Below are positions 1-11,452 of a stretch of 64,000 nt of DNA, piece by piece (within the stretch, counting starts at the first letter, position 1; each line of letters begins with the position of its first letter). The notes under the pieces are model-generated. The model was not told where the DNA came from and ran no database searches. It saw only the letters and a program-made list of their open reading frames with translations. Made by a program: the position numbers and the translations under genes. Source of the DNA: Nageia nagi. Its lineage: Eukaryota; Pinophyta. The DNA lies in assembly GCA_050084985.1 (NCBI GenBank), contig JBITNC010000001.1, positions 103,602,001-103,666,000 on the forward strand, in the 5' to 3' direction.

Positions 1-298
1 CCAAGCATATTTCATTAATTTATTGATTTAAAAACATAAAATCATTTTTATGTGTTAACAATATAACTTGTCAAATACTTATGCTTGGCTTAAGGTCAAT
101 TCAAATATGAATTTGATACTAATATCAAATGTATTTAATATTTTTTTATCATGTTTAATGATAAGAAATAGATAACAAAGTTAAAAAAACTCTTCTCATC
201 TCATTTTGAGATGAAGAATTTTTGTCCCATTCACTATGTTTAAGGAATTAAGATTATAAGGGAATAAAAAGAGGATGCTTTAACTTTCTCAATTCAAA

Positions 299-487
299 TA
301 CATTGAATTAATATTGAAAAGATTGAATATGGATGAATTCAAGATTATTATTGTACCTATTACCATTACAATCTTAATATATAATTATCTCCTTTGAATA
401 ATGAAGAATCAAATGCAATGAAATAATTTCATTACTCTAGTACACTTTGAAACATGATGTCTCTCATGGTATGAAATCAAACATACT
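299..487 (+). pseudogene. Ty1/copia pol remnant (end of RT), left piece
   Basis: Reading with tolerance for stops, the plus strand gives YIELILKRLNMDEFK and then, in another frame, NNEESNAMK followed by a damaged HYSSTL and MMSLMV. This follows the order of the copia region between RT and RNase H (YI..VLKRFNM, NEEE..M..PY.S..GSLMYAM). It stops at 487 where the Athila-like element is inserted; the matching right piece lies beyond 12964. Several frame breaks and stops show an old copy. The copia assignment rests on motif order only. Confidence 0.5.
483..487. repeat. Target-site duplication ATACT, left
   Basis: ATACT directly before the left LTR; the same five bases follow the right LTR at 12964-12968. 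Confidence 0.9.
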
Positions 488-774
488 TGATGAGACTCAA
501 AATGGTCTCATTTTGGATGCATTTATTTAATATGTTAAGGACATTTGGAACACTAATATGACTTGAATGATATTACCAATTGTTATAAACTGTCTAATTT
601 AATGTTGAATGCATATTTATTTGATCTTTCATTTATTAATGTTATTTGTAATTTTGATGCATGAAAAATTACTGTTTATGTTTGAATAATGTTTGCTGAG
701 CACATATTCTGACTTCTCATAAGAATGATGGCTGCAAGTATCAAGTTTCTAGCTCTAGAGTAATCTAATTAAGA

Positions 775-1179
775 GCTCCAAAAATCGACTTAAGTCTAGC
801 ACCAGAAACTGACTTAAGTTTGGCTCCAGAAATCAACTTAAGTCTAGCACCAGAAAGCGACTTTAGTCTAGCACCAGAAAGTGACTTCAGTCTAGCACCA
901 GAAAGCAACTTAAGTCTAGCACCAGAAAGTGACTTCAGTCTAGCACTAGAAAGCGACTTCAGTCTAGCACTAGAAAGCGACTTCAGTCTGGCTCCAAAAA
1001 TCAACTTAAGTCTAGCACTAGAAAGTGACTTCAGTCTAGCACCAGAAAGCGACTTCAGTCTAGCACCAGAAAGTGACTTAACTCTAGTACCAGAAAGTGA
1101 CTTCAGTCTAGCACCAGAAAGCGACTTCAGTCTAGCACCAGAAAGTGACTTAAGTTTGGCTCCAGAAACTATTTATAGG
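775..1179 (+). repeat. 24-bp minisatellite in the 5' LTR, about 16 units
   Basis: Tandem units of the type CTAGCACCAGAAAGYGACTT plus YAGT, 24 bp each. A variant with GCTCCA and AATCAACTT recurs at units 3 and 10, giving a 7-unit superperiod. Because 24 is divisible by three, the array stays open on both strands: SLAPESDF repeats on plus, ARLKSLSG repeats on minus. I read this as repeat DNA, not a gene. Confidence 0.93.
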
Positions 1180-1198
1180 CTCAGTTCCAGAAACCATG

Positions 1199-1290
1199 GC
1201 TCCAGAAAGGCTCCTAAAATGTAGCTCCAGAAAGGTTCCTAAAATATAGCTCCAGAAAGGCTCCTGAATTATAGCTCTAGAAATATAGAA
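1199..1290 (+). repeat. 25-bp repeats following the minisatellite
   Basis: Three to four units of about 25 bp (starts at 1222, 1247 and 1272) with the core TAGCTCCAGAAAGG followed by YTCCTRAA. They share the GCTCCAGAAA core with the adjacent 24-bp array. The right LTR has the same block at about 12139-12230. Confidence 0.8.
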
Positions 1291-2026
1291 GAATCAGACA
1301 CACAAAGCTAAGATGACAACTACATCAAAGACAGAGAAGAATGTGGATCAGTTAGAGAAACTAGAGGAGCTAAAGAAGAAGTCAAGTAGACTTATTCCAA
1401 TTTGGAACTAGTCTTAAGGACAAAGTAACTAATTCTATTTTAGATTTGATCTTTACAGAATTATCTCCAGAATATTAGCAAACAACGTAGGATAAGGATT
1501 GTATGACCCAAATAAATAGGTCAAGTAGTATATATTTAGAATGATTAGTTAAAAAGCATTAATGAGCCTATTAGAATAAATAGAGACTTAGTGACATAAT
1601 TAAAAAAGGACGAGGACGAGAGGAGGAAGGACTAGCTTTTGTAAGAAAATTATACCAATTTGTTTGGAAAAGCAATAAAAAGGTGTGACAATTCTTTAAC
1701 ACTGTGTTCAATTGTGAGTCTCTACTGGGAAGAGGGGGCCCACTCCTACTGGTAGAGGTCTCTTATTTGTTTCATGTCAATTTCCAGCTTTCTGCAAAAT
1801 ATTTGATAGCAGCTTAGTGTGTGTGTTTTCTCCATTTCCTTCAGTTTACTACAACTTTATCTTTCCAGTTTAAGTCCTGCAAGTCTGAATTTAGCATTAT
1901 TGTATGATTGAAATTTGAATTTTCCAAGTAGAACAAGGGATAAAATAGAGTCCTCAACTGCATATAGCCTTGTACACCAACTCAGGATTGACAAAATTAA
2001 ATGATGAATTGACGCCTCATCATTTT

Positions 2027-2044
2027 TGGCGCCATTGCCGGGGA
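2027..2044 (+). promoter_or_regulatory. Primer binding site, tRNA-Asp type
   Basis: TGGCGCCATTGCCGGGGA begins four bases after the LTR end. It matches the tRNA-Asp-type primer site I know from Athila elements at all but one position (G to A at 2034). Confidence 0.8.
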
Positions 2045-2238
2045 AGGTGTTAGTTAGGACTGGTGACAACAATTCTTGTAGTAGGACTCCTACCAGTACC
2101 ATATTAGAAATTATGTGCAGTCATGTTTCCTTAAAGGGGATCTTTGAGTGGTCTTGAGTAGCAGCCATACAAGAGTTCTTCAGTCAAACTATTTTGAACT
2201 TGCTTATATTTGATTTCAAAGTTGATTATTTAGAATGA
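2045..2238 (+). other. Untranslated leader of the Athila-like element
   Basis: About 190 bp between the primer site and the first plausible gag ATG. I see no coding sequence or repeat in it. Confidence 0.5.
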
Positions 2239-3994
2239 ATGAATAGATCTAGAGACGAGAGGGGAAGATTTATTAGTAATAAAGGTAGGAGTAGTAGAGG
2301 TAGAGGTCACACTCCAGTAAAACCCCCAAAGAAGACCTATTGAATTAGGTAGAGCTACCTCGTCACAACAAGCTGAAATTGTTGAAGAAAGTCCTAGTGT
2401 TGTTGAGCAATCTTTATCAGCTAAAACTGTAGAAAATTCACAGTCACAGTCATTAGAAGAACAAGATCCTAGGCATCTTGAAGAAGAATTAATTAAAGAA
2501 AAACCTCTTGAACAATCTGTAGAAGTTAATGTTTCAGAAAAGGAACCTATAAGATTTTTTGAAATTTCTTCACCATTGCACATCCAGATTCCTTCAAGTA
2601 GTACAGACTCTGAAGCTGAAAGTGAAGAAGCAAAAAGACCTTTTGGAACTTTTGCAACTTTTGTTAATCCATTATATACTATGTTAGGAGGAACGCATAG
2701 TACTAATGCTACTGGAGGTAGTGGTGGAGGAGGAGCAAATCCACAAAATCCAAAAAGGACCTTCTCTTTTCCCATCCTACGTGCTCCAGGACTTGATGCC
2801 CCAATGAAGAATATATCATCATCAGTGTTACCCAACTTTAGAGGTTTTCCAAATGAGGATCCTGATCAATTCTTATTTGAATTTTAAATCATATGTAAAA
2901 CATATGATTATGAATTGGATAATCAAAAATTGAAACTCTTTCCTTCTACCTTGAAGGATAATGCATTGAGATGGTTCATGGGACTTCCACCAGATTCTAT
3001 CACCTCTTGGGCAGAAATGGAAAAATTATTTCTGGAAAAGTATCAAGAGTATTGCAGAGTCAAGGATAGGAAAGATGAACTATTCAGAATCAAGCAAGAA
3101 GAAACAAAAAGTTTGGAGGATTATTTGGATCGGTTCCTTTTTGTGCAAAAAAGGGTAGGAACTAACTTTGATCCTGATTTTGTTAAGACAATATTTCTGA
3201 CAGGATTGTTAGAATCATCCCTTGATGTTTTGAATCTAATGGGAAGAGGAAATATCTATACATTAGATTTGGATGAGATCATTGAGTTATGCGCAAATTA
3301 CTCAAGGACCAGAGCTCCTACTTGCAAGATGAAACTTCACACTAAGGATAGTGCGGTTAGTGAACTCATTGAAGAATTGGCCAATTTCAAAACTGACATT
3401 TTGGTGGAATTGAACCAATTGAAGGGAGGAACAACTAGAGCAGCTAAAGCAAAAGATCCACAAGACTCATAAGACTCATTAGCTGTCTATTGTCCTAGGT
3501 GTAAAAAGAAGCATGCACTTCATGAATGTCCTCTCAACAAAATAGAAATATGTGGATTATGTTAGAAAAATCATAAGATAGATGACTGTGAATGTTTAAC
3601 AGTAGCCCAAATGTCATTAGCAAGTATGAAAGGAGATGCAAGTTATGTTGCACCAAGAGGAAACAACAATTTGCAAGGCTCAACAAGGCCTTATTTTCAA
3701 TCTTGGTGGAATATGTAGTATCCACCTAATATGATGCCATATCCTCCATGGATGTCAAATCAGGATTGGACACAATCCGGTCAAAATTAACAGTGGGGAG
3801 GACCATGGAATAACCACTCTAGTTGGAATCAGTCCAATTGGAATCAAGGAATGCAGCCAAATTGGAATCAAGGAGGTCAATTTGGTTGGAACCAGGGAAA
3901 TCAGCAAAGAAAATGGAGTCAGAATACTCAACAATAACAAGCATTATTACTAGGGCCAACTCATACAAGTCAAAGCCAAATATAGCCAAAATAG
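2239..3994 (+). pseudogene. Athila-like gag (capsid and two zinc knuckles), disrupted
   Basis: Gag would form the particle and package element RNA. The ATG at 2239 opens an arginine/glycine-rich N-terminus (RGRFISNKGRSSRGRG). A 1-base shift near the C run at 2324 then moves into the frame used to the end of RT. An acidic Glu/Gln-rich stretch follows. The capsid core starts near 2845 (NEDPDQFLFEF) and includes LKLFPSTLKDNALRWF and LFLEKYQEYCR. Two knuckles of form C-x2-C-x3-H-x4-C lie at 3491-3592, then an Asn/Gln/Trp-rich tail. In-frame stops are at 2885, 3470, 3563, 3716, 3788, 3935, 3983 and 3992. Homology is inferred from motifs only. Confidence 0.8.
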
Positions 3995-4990
3995 CCTGCA
4001 TTGCCAGCTCAACCTATTCCAAATCCCAACAATAGGCAAGTCACCTATCACATTGATCAGAATGATACTACCTCAATTAATGCCATACAATGTGACAAGA
4101 TTCAATTAAGATCTGGAAGGAAGATAATAGAACCAGTAAAAATAACAGATTTGGATCCTCCAGTAGTCACAGAGATAAATAATGAAGAATCTGATCACAC
4201 TATTGGAAGTCCAGCCCAAAAAGAGGTCCAAAAGCAAAAGGAAGAATAGATTCCATATCCTGAAAGGTTAGTAATCAAACCAATTGAAAAAGAGTCTGAA
4301 TTACTTAGAGAATTAAAAAAGCTCAATATATCTATTCCAGTGTTACAAGCAATTCAAGAAGTTCAAGAATTAAACAAACTTGTGAAAGAGTTATGCATTA
4401 GAAAAGGAGGGAGAAAGAAGAAAACTTATCTAGAAACCATTAAAGTAGATGGTAAGGTAGCTGAACTACTATCTGGTAAAATAATTAATCCCAAGTATGG
4501 AGATCCTGGTACTCCAATTATCACAGTATATATTAAAGGAACCAAAATTCCAAATGTATTGATTGACTTGGGAGCAGCAATTAATGTTATAACTACAGAC
4601 TTGACAGAGGAATTATCATTATCAGAGATCAGACCAACAACAACAATTCTACAATTGGCAGATCAGTCTACAGCTACACCAGAAGGAGTAATTGATGATG
4701 TGCAAATCACTATTGATTCATGGGAATATCTAGCAGATTTTTTGGTATTAAAGACAAAAGGAAATAATGGATATCCTATAATCTTAGGTAGACCATGTTT
4801 AGCAACTGTAGCAGCATTTATCAATTGCAGATTTGGAGATATGACAATTTCTGATGGACGTCATATGAAAACTATTTCTCTGTACCCTCCTGGTCAACCT
4901 GCTCTTGAGTATCAAGGACAATTATGGATTGATGAACCTGAACCTGATGGAGCTGAAACATTTGCAGCCTTAGCCACAATTACAATTTAG
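3995..4990 (+). pseudogene. Aspartic protease region of Athila-like Pol
   Basis: In the same frame as gag. A charged linker (4000-4330) is followed by a retropepsin-like fold. The active-site motif is VLIDLGAAINVI, with the catalytic Asp at 4565-4567. DLG rather than DTG or DSG is, to my knowledge, usual in Athila and Tat elements. The flap-side motif YPIILGRPCLATV follows near 4762-4810. TAG stops at 4247 and 4988 separate this part from its neighbours. The protease would cut the Gag-Pol polyprotein. The frame from 4340 to 4987 is uninterrupted. Confidence 0.8.
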
Positions 4991-6870
4991 GAACATGTGG
5001 AAGAACTGGAAGAAATTTTGGAGGAAATAAGTTGTGAACAACAAATAGGAGAGCTAAAAGAAGAGGACCAAACTTCATCATTGGTAAGTGTTCAAGATGT
5101 CTTTAACATACCAAATGATGATCAGACTCACTTTTTGTCAATATTTAGATTTCCACTTACCCATATTATACCAAAAGGTGAAGCTTTTAGAGAAAGGATA
5201 AAAATATTTCATTCATTATTCCCACATCATTGTCCGTTGAATTCACTAGCTCAACTTTCGGATCAAAGTAGTTTAATTGCACCAAGAATGAAATTAGTTC
5301 AGATCTTGCCTGGAAAGACACTCAGCATCAGTAGCTGGTTAACTTTTCAAGAAGAAGAAGACACAGTCGAAATGCTGAGAGCTCACACAAGAGCATTTGC
5401 TTGGGACTACTCAGACATGAAAGGTATTCATCTTGACATTTGTACTCATCATATTTATACAGATGATTCAAAGCCTGTAAACCAACCTCCTAGGAGAATA
5501 AACTCAGCTCTTAAAGATATTGTGAAAATAGAAATAGAAAAGTTATTGAAAGTAGATTTTATCTATCCTATTTCTGATAGTAGATGGGTTTCACCTTTAG
5601 TGTTGGTACCAAAGAAAAATGGAAAGTGGAGAGTCTGTGTAGACTATAGAACCTTGAACAAAGCCACTCACAGGGATCATTTCCCCTTACCATTTATAGA
5701 TGAGGTATTGGATAATTTGGCTGGGAAGAAGTACTTTTCATTTCTAGATGGGTTTAGTGGTTATAATCAAATAAAGATTGCAATAGAAGACCAGGAGAAA
5801 ACCACTTTCACTTATCCATGTGGAACGTTTGCCTATAAAGTCCTACCTTTTGGCTTATGTAATGCACCTACAACTTTTCAAAGAGCTGTTCTTGCTATAT
5901 TTTCAGATTTAACTAATGAGTGTGTGGAGGTTTATATGGATGACTTCATAGTCTATGGCAACACATTTAAAGAAGCATTGAAAAATCTAGAAAAAGTGTT
6001 GGTAAGATGTGAAGAACATAATTTATCCCTCAGTTTTGAGAAATGTTTTATGATGGTACAAGAGGGAATTGTACTGGGACACCATATATCAGCTCAAGGA
6101 ATTCAAGTGGATCCAAAGAAAGTGGAGATCATTAAACAACTTCCTGTTCCAGAAACCCAGATAGATGTTAGAAGCTTTCTAGGACATGCTAGGTATTACA
6201 GAAGATTTATCTAGAATTTTAGTAAGATTGCAGCTCCTCTCTTTGCATTACTACATAAGGACATAGATTTTGAATGGATAGCTGATTGTGAAGTAGCTTT
6301 TGAATCTATCAAAGATAAATTAATGACAACTCCAGTTTTGCGAGGACCAAATTGGAGCCTTCCTTTCCACATCCATCTGATGCCTCCAATTATGCTATTG
6401 GAGTAGTTTTGGGACAAGAAGAACAAGATAAGTCTCACTATGCCATTTACTATATTAGCAAGAATTTGGTAGGAGCTGAAAGAAATTACACTACCACAGA
6501 AAAAGAATTTTTGGCAGTAGTATATGCCATAAACAAGTTCATACATTATATTACTGGATATCAAGTGTTTGTACACACTAACCATGCTGTAATTAAATAT
6601 TTGATAAACATGCCAGTAGTAAGTGGAAGAATAATCAGATGGTTATTACTTTTGCAAGAATTCAATGTTACAATTATTGATAAACCTGGTAAAGCTAATG
6701 TGGTGGCAGATTTCTTATCTAGATTGAATATGGATAGAACTGTTGACCTTGTGGAGGATTCTTTTCTAGATGAACAACTTTTTGCTATCTCAGTACAATC
6801 TCCTTGGTTTGCAGATATAGCAAATTATATTGTCATAGGTAAAACTCCTCCACATTACTCTCCAAAATAG
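4991..6870 (+). pseudogene. Reverse transcriptase and RNase H of the Athila-like element
   Basis: The RT frame is open for 405 codons (4997-6211). Visible blocks are VPKKNGKWRVCVDYRTLNKA, FSFLDGFSGYNQI, LPFGLCNAPTTFQR and the catalytic box YMDDF at 5933-5947, then QEGIVLGHHIS and SFLGHARYYRRFI. A TAG at 6212 sits where the family usually has Gln before NFSKIA. A 1-base loss near 6376 shifts the frame inside RNase H, just before DASNYAIGVVLGQ. RNase H continues with TTTEKEFLAVVYAINKF, HTNHAVIKYL (Asn where Asp is usual) and VVADFLSRL. TAG at 6868 ends this section. RT copies element RNA; RNase H removes the RNA strand. Confidence 0.9.
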
Positions 6871-8139
6871 AAAAAGGGTCTGATAAAAGAAAGTGCATTA
6901 TATAAATGGGTGAATGGAATGTTGTTTAAATGTGGTCCTGATCATATTCTTCGAAGATGTCTTAGAATAGATGAAGTCTTTGATGTTTTCAGAGCTTGTC
7001 ATGATGAACCCACAAGAGGACATTATTCTACCAAAAGGACAATACAAAAGGTATTAGATGCTGGATACTATTGGTTATCTATGCATAAAGATGTGAAGAA
7101 ATATGTGGATCAGTGTGATCAATGTCAAAGAATGGGCAGGCCTACTGTGATAACTCAAATGCCACTTCATCCCCAAGTTGTAATTGAACCATTCGAACAA
7201 TGGGGAATAGACTTTGTGGGACCAATCAATCCACCCTCATGAGGTAAGAAGCATATTTTGGTTTGTATAGATTACACTACTAAATGGGTAGAAGTATGTG
7301 CACTTGTGCAAGCAAGGGAAGATAAAGTAGCAGATTTTCTGTATACAAACATTATGCAGAGGTTTGAAACTCCAAAATTTTTAGTTTCAGATCAAGGACC
7401 TCAATTTATGTCTCACATGATAAAGCATTTTGTTTATCACTATCAGATTACGCATAAGAAAGCTTCCCCATATCACCCACAAACCAGTGGTCAAGTAGAG
7501 GTTACTAATAGAGAATTATAAAGGATCTTAACCAAAACCGTTGCTTCACATAGGAAGGATTGGGCAAATAGACTCTTTGAAGCTATATGGGCTTATAATA
7601 TAACATGGAAGTCCACAACATGACTTTCACCTTATGAATTAGTATATGGAAAGAAACCACTCTTACCAATAGAGTTTGAAATTCAGACTCTTAAAATAGC
7701 CTTAGAAGTGGAGATTGATCTGAATGAGGCCCAGAGAGATAGATTGATCCAATTGAGTGCATTAGATGAGTAGAGGAGGGAAGCTTTACATCAAACTAAA
7801 ATCATTCAGTAGCAAAGAAAGATATGGCATGATAAGAATTTGAGGAATACACAGTTCAACCCAGGGAATTGGGTTCTCTTGTTTGATTCCAAATACCAAA
7901 ATTTCATGGGAAAATTGTAGATAAGATGGCTTGGACCTTACAACATCTTGCAGGTCTTCAATAATGGAACTATTCAACTTCAGCCAATTGATGGGTCTAA
8001 AAGAGCCATGTTGGTCAATGGGCATCGACTTCGACCTTACATTCTGCCAAAGAATAAAGAATAGTTCATTCAACAGTTAAGGATAGCAGATTTGGATTTT
8101 ATTGAGGAAGGATATTCTTCCTCATACAAATCAAATTGA
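6871..8139 (+). pseudogene. Integrase of the Athila-like element
   Basis: In the frame set by the 6376 shift. The zinc-binding N-terminus reads CHDEPTRGH, later DQCDQCQRMG. The catalytic triad is intact: Asp 7210 (WGIDFVGP), Asp 7390 (SDQGPQF) and Glu 7498 (GQVEVTNRE), with 35 residues between the last two. LSPYELVYGKKPLLPIEFE and RWLGPYNILQV mark the C-terminal domain. Stops at 7240 (TGA), 7519 (TAA), 7621 (TGA), 7771, 7810, 7918 and 8062 (TAG) break it; a TGA at 8137 may be the original end. Integrase would insert the cDNA. No chromodomain is visible, which fits Athila. Confidence 0.88.
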
Positions 8140-8861
8140 TCAGCTTACAAGGAAGCAAAAATAAAGACTGAATCTGAATCATTAGAGTCAATCAGGACCA
8201 GTGATGGTCCTATCTTTTTTCTTAAAAAAAAAAGAATAACAGTGTATCTATGGAAATGGACAGTTTAAACTCTTTCTTCTAGACTGGCTCCAGAAACTAT
8301 TTTACGACTAGCTCCAGAAACTGTTTTACGACTAGCTCCAGAAACTGTTTTACGACTAGCTCCAGAAACTATTTTTGTAACCAGCTCCAGAAATCGTCAA
8401 GCATAGCTCCAGAAAGCTTTTTAACTCCAGCTCCAAAAAGCACGATATGTCAGCCTCAGAATTACTGTCAACTCCAGAATCTTCTCTCTCACTTGGTCAT
8501 TATGATCTGGAGTCCAGTTGGCATCTGAAGACGTGGCTTCATAGGTATGCATTTAATAATTAAATTGATAGTTAATAAATTGTAAGATCATTTAAGTCAT
8601 GATAAGTGTTCTAAGAAGTAAATGTTGATCAAACGAAATAAATGCAAAAGACACCACTTGTACATTCTGGCGCATCAAACGCATGAGAAGTTAATGATAC
8701 ACATCATTAATATTAATGGGAACAATTTGAGGTGACATGCACAAGCAAGTTGAAACCTGCAGACATCATTTTTACATGCATGCACCAGAAAGGAATTTCT
8801 CACAGTAAGCTCCAGAAGCCAGTTTGCCAGAATCCAGATCTAGAAAGCATTCAAAATCAAA
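8140..8861 (+). other. Pol to 3'-ORF spacer with 24-bp repeats
   Basis: Holds four 24-bp units (8281-8380) of the type ACTAGCTCCAGAAACTRTTT plus TACG, then scattered GCTCCAGAAA cores up to about 8470 and near 8800. The short open frame at 8732-8947 overlaps the start of the next ORF and is not supported as a gene. No other feature seen. Confidence 0.6.
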
Positions 8862-11386
8862 ATGGGGATGAAACGCAAGAAAGAACCAAAGAATACAGAG
8901 TAATTGAGGAAAGAGGAAGAACAGGTAGAAATCTTCCAAAAGTTTGACTTGTTGTAATTCTTTGATAAGTTTAGAGGATATAACAAGCAGCTAGTTTTAG
9001 ACTTTGCCAAAGGATTGAGGGAAAACTCTGTAACATTGGGATCCCATACAATAGCAATCACTGAGAATTCAATTAGTGAATTAACAGGGTTACCAATGCT
9101 TGGAGAAAATTTGTTGAAAAGAGACAGTTACCCAAATTTGTTGGAATAATTTCATCCAAGCACAGAACAGAAGGTGGAAGTGTACAAAACCTCTGGACAT
9201 ATTCAAGGAGTAAAACAAAATACCTTACCTGAAAAATGGGTAAAAGTAGCTCTATGGATAATGAAGTATATCACCTATGAAGGGCAATATGCCACTCTAA
9301 TGGGGCACCATCTAAGGCTGTTAATATGTTTAAGGTATGAAAATTACACCTCTTGTAATTTATCTATGTTAGTGCTCCAAAATTTACAGAAAATGGCTAT
9401 AAAGGTTAGGGCAAAAGCTAATAACAAATCATCTGCCTTAAAACACCACGGTTTAGTAACATTACTCTATAGAGAATATATTTTGAAAAAAGAGAATGGT
9501 GATAGACTGTGGGAGGAATTCTAGAGGCAATACCCCTTAGAAAACCCTGATGTTCATAATGTCTTAAAGATGGGAACTGTAGAAACGGGAGCAACATCAA
9601 GCTCTCACATTGAAACTATTCCAGTTATTTCTGTTAAAGATATGAACATAGCTCAGACAGAGGAAAGTTTCAATGTAGGTACACAACAGGACATTCCTTC
9701 CAGTCCAGAAGAAGCAGAATTGCAACTTGTATCTAAAAGGAGATCAAAAAGGTTAAGGAAGAAGCAATCTCAAGAAAAAGAGTCATCCCCATAGAAAAGA
9801 CATCAAGTCGAAAAGACTCCAGAAATAAATGATAGTAGCCATCCAATTACTATTGATGAATTGGATCTAACAGCAGAAGGAATTGAACCTTTAGAACCAG
9901 CTCCAGAGTCAGTTCCAGAATCAGCTCCAGAGTTAGTTCCAGAATCAGCTCCAGAGTTAGTTCCAAAATCAGCTCCAGAATTAGAACTCCAAAAATTACA
10001 GAAGCAGCTCTGGGCCATGGAATAAACAAATGCACAACTGGTGAGTGAAAATTCAGTTCTTATTAACAAGAGTACAAAGTTAGAGGAACAGAATTTACGG
10101 TTGCTTCAAGATTGTGCTAGCTTAAAAACAATGTTAGCTAAGGAAAGGGGAATGCCTAATATGCTTCAACAATTAACAACTGAATTAGATAAAAAGGGAA
10201 TTTATTTGGATAAATGTCAAAATATTGAACAAGTAGGGGAGCAGATAGCCAATTTAGTTGCAAAACAGAGTGAAGAAATAAAACAACTAAAAGATATTGT
10301 TCAACAATCAGAAGAAGTTATTGAAAGGATGGAAGATTCAAACTTCAAAACCTTCAAGAGATTAGAACTTTAAAAAAGCATAACAAAGAAATTCCACTCA
10401 TCAAGCAAGCAGTTAGAGATTTATGTAGAATATGTGATGAGCTTATTCAGCTGAAGCAACCTTCAGTTATGTATAGCAGGTACCTTAAAGAGTAATTTTT
10501 GAAATGGCAAGTAAAAAGAATTAAGGAAGGATTGCCATATAACTTAGACACAGGAGCAGACTTTATTAGAGCATATTTTGAAGCAGCAGAACAAGAAAGA
10601 TACCTCCTGTGTGAATTGTATGTACATGATTTCATTCTTAGGGGTAACACAAGATTCTTTCTAGCAGTGTTTGTAGGGGAAATCCAGATACAAGCTTTTG
10701 TATCTATTTTTTATAATCAGATTCAATGGGGAGATGAAATGGAACAAATCCCACACAAAGATTTGAGTGATAATTTTTGGGTTAGACAACAACCAGTATA
10801 TGTTGATGAGGCAAGATCACTTTTCATGGCAGAAATAAATAGAAATTTAAACAATTACCAAGGAATGTTAAATGAGTGCTTGACCAGATGCCTAACCACA
10901 ACACAAGCTATATTTAATCAGGCTTTAGCCAGCTGTCAAAGAAGATGGGATTTTCAGATAGATCAGCATAAGCAAAGGGAAATTATTTCCCCAAATAATC
11001 TGAGATGGAGCAAAAGAAGAGTTGAAACACTATGTGCAATAATAAGAAAAGCACCCTATCAATGGATTGGACAATGGTTTAGACCATTATTAGTTTTGGA
11101 ACCAGCTTCTTTTTGGCAAGATGAGAGTCCCCAAAATCAGTAGTTATTTCAGATTTGGGAAATAGAAATGAGAATGAGTAAAGGCTTGGGAAATTATGTT
11201 GAAAGGCCAAAGTTGGATAGTATAGGCCCAACAAAGATAAATCTTCTATCAAGAGAAGATAAAGAAAAGATTTTTGAATGCTTATAGCCATATGACCTGA
11301 GCTTGATGATGAAAGATTTAAATTCTCCCGACCATAATTCTGATCCACAATCCAGTGACTCTGAAAGTAATGATTCAGAAAGATAA
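8862..11386 (+). pseudogene. Long extra 3' ORF of the Athila-like element (about 840 codons)
   Basis: Athila and Tat elements often carry an additional gene here. The ATG at 8862 begins MGMKRKKEP in frame p mod 3 = 0. The first part has a globular look (FFDKFRGYNKQLVLDFAKG, ITENSISELTGLP) reminiscent of plant-transposon hypothetical proteins. A 24-bp repeat (9898-9990) encodes Pro/Glu-rich APESVPES units. A coiled coil follows (10041-10370, heptad-like Leu/Gln/Glu). A frame change near 10350 leads to a C-terminal domain (10376-11143) containing NLDTGADFIRAYFEAAEQE, then a Ser/Asp-rich end at TAA 11384. Stops are at 8901, 8955, 9147, 9522, 9792, 10023, 10493, 11141 and 11285. No signal peptide or membrane segment is visible, so an envelope role is not supported. 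Function unknown. Confidence 0.72.
9898..9990 (+). repeat. 24-bp coding repeat inside the 3' ORF
   Basis: Units start at 9898, 9922, 9946 and 9970. Each is CAGCTCCAGAGTYAGTTCCA plus RAAT and is built of two 12-bp halves, encoding APESVPES-like octapeptides. Confidence 0.85.
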
Positions 11387-11444
11387 TTAAGTAATTGAGG
11401 GGGGCTCAATTTTGATTGCTACAGGAGTAGCAATGTTTTCTGCT

Positions 11445-11452
11445 GGGGAGAA
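11445..11452 (+). promoter_or_regulatory. Polypurine tract of the Athila-like element
   Basis: GGGGAGAA abuts the 3' LTR at 11453. A second purine run (GAGGGGGG) lies at 11397-11404. It primes plus-strand DNA synthesis. Confidence 0.75.

Larger units (their letters stand above)
488..2022 (+). repeat. 5' LTR of the Athila-like element
   Basis: 1535 bp, beginning TGATGAGACTC and ending GCCTCATCA, so the ends are TG...CA within a 6-bp inverted repeat. It pairs with 11453-12963 along its length. The length difference of 24 bp equals one unit of the internal minisatellite. Confidence 0.93.

Noticed and set aside
775-1179. CRISPR-like array
   Set aside because: Repeats are head-to-tail without unique spacers, and the context is a plant retrotransposon LTR.
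820-1224. 134-codon plus-strand frame (and 143 codons at 11735-12166) as a repetitive protein gene
   Set aside because: It is the 24-bp LTR minisatellite read in one frame; the opposite strand is equally open and no conserved flanking domain exists.
2885-11287. Reassigned genetic code (TAA/TAG as glutamine, as in some ciliates and green algae)
   Set aside because: The GT47 gene and the TR-GAG Gag show no need for in-frame TAA/TAG across their intact stretches, frameshifts accompany the stops, and pseudogenisation explains them.
8862-11386. Retroviral-type envelope gene
   Set aside because: No signal peptide, transmembrane helix or furin-like site visible; described only as an extra ORF.
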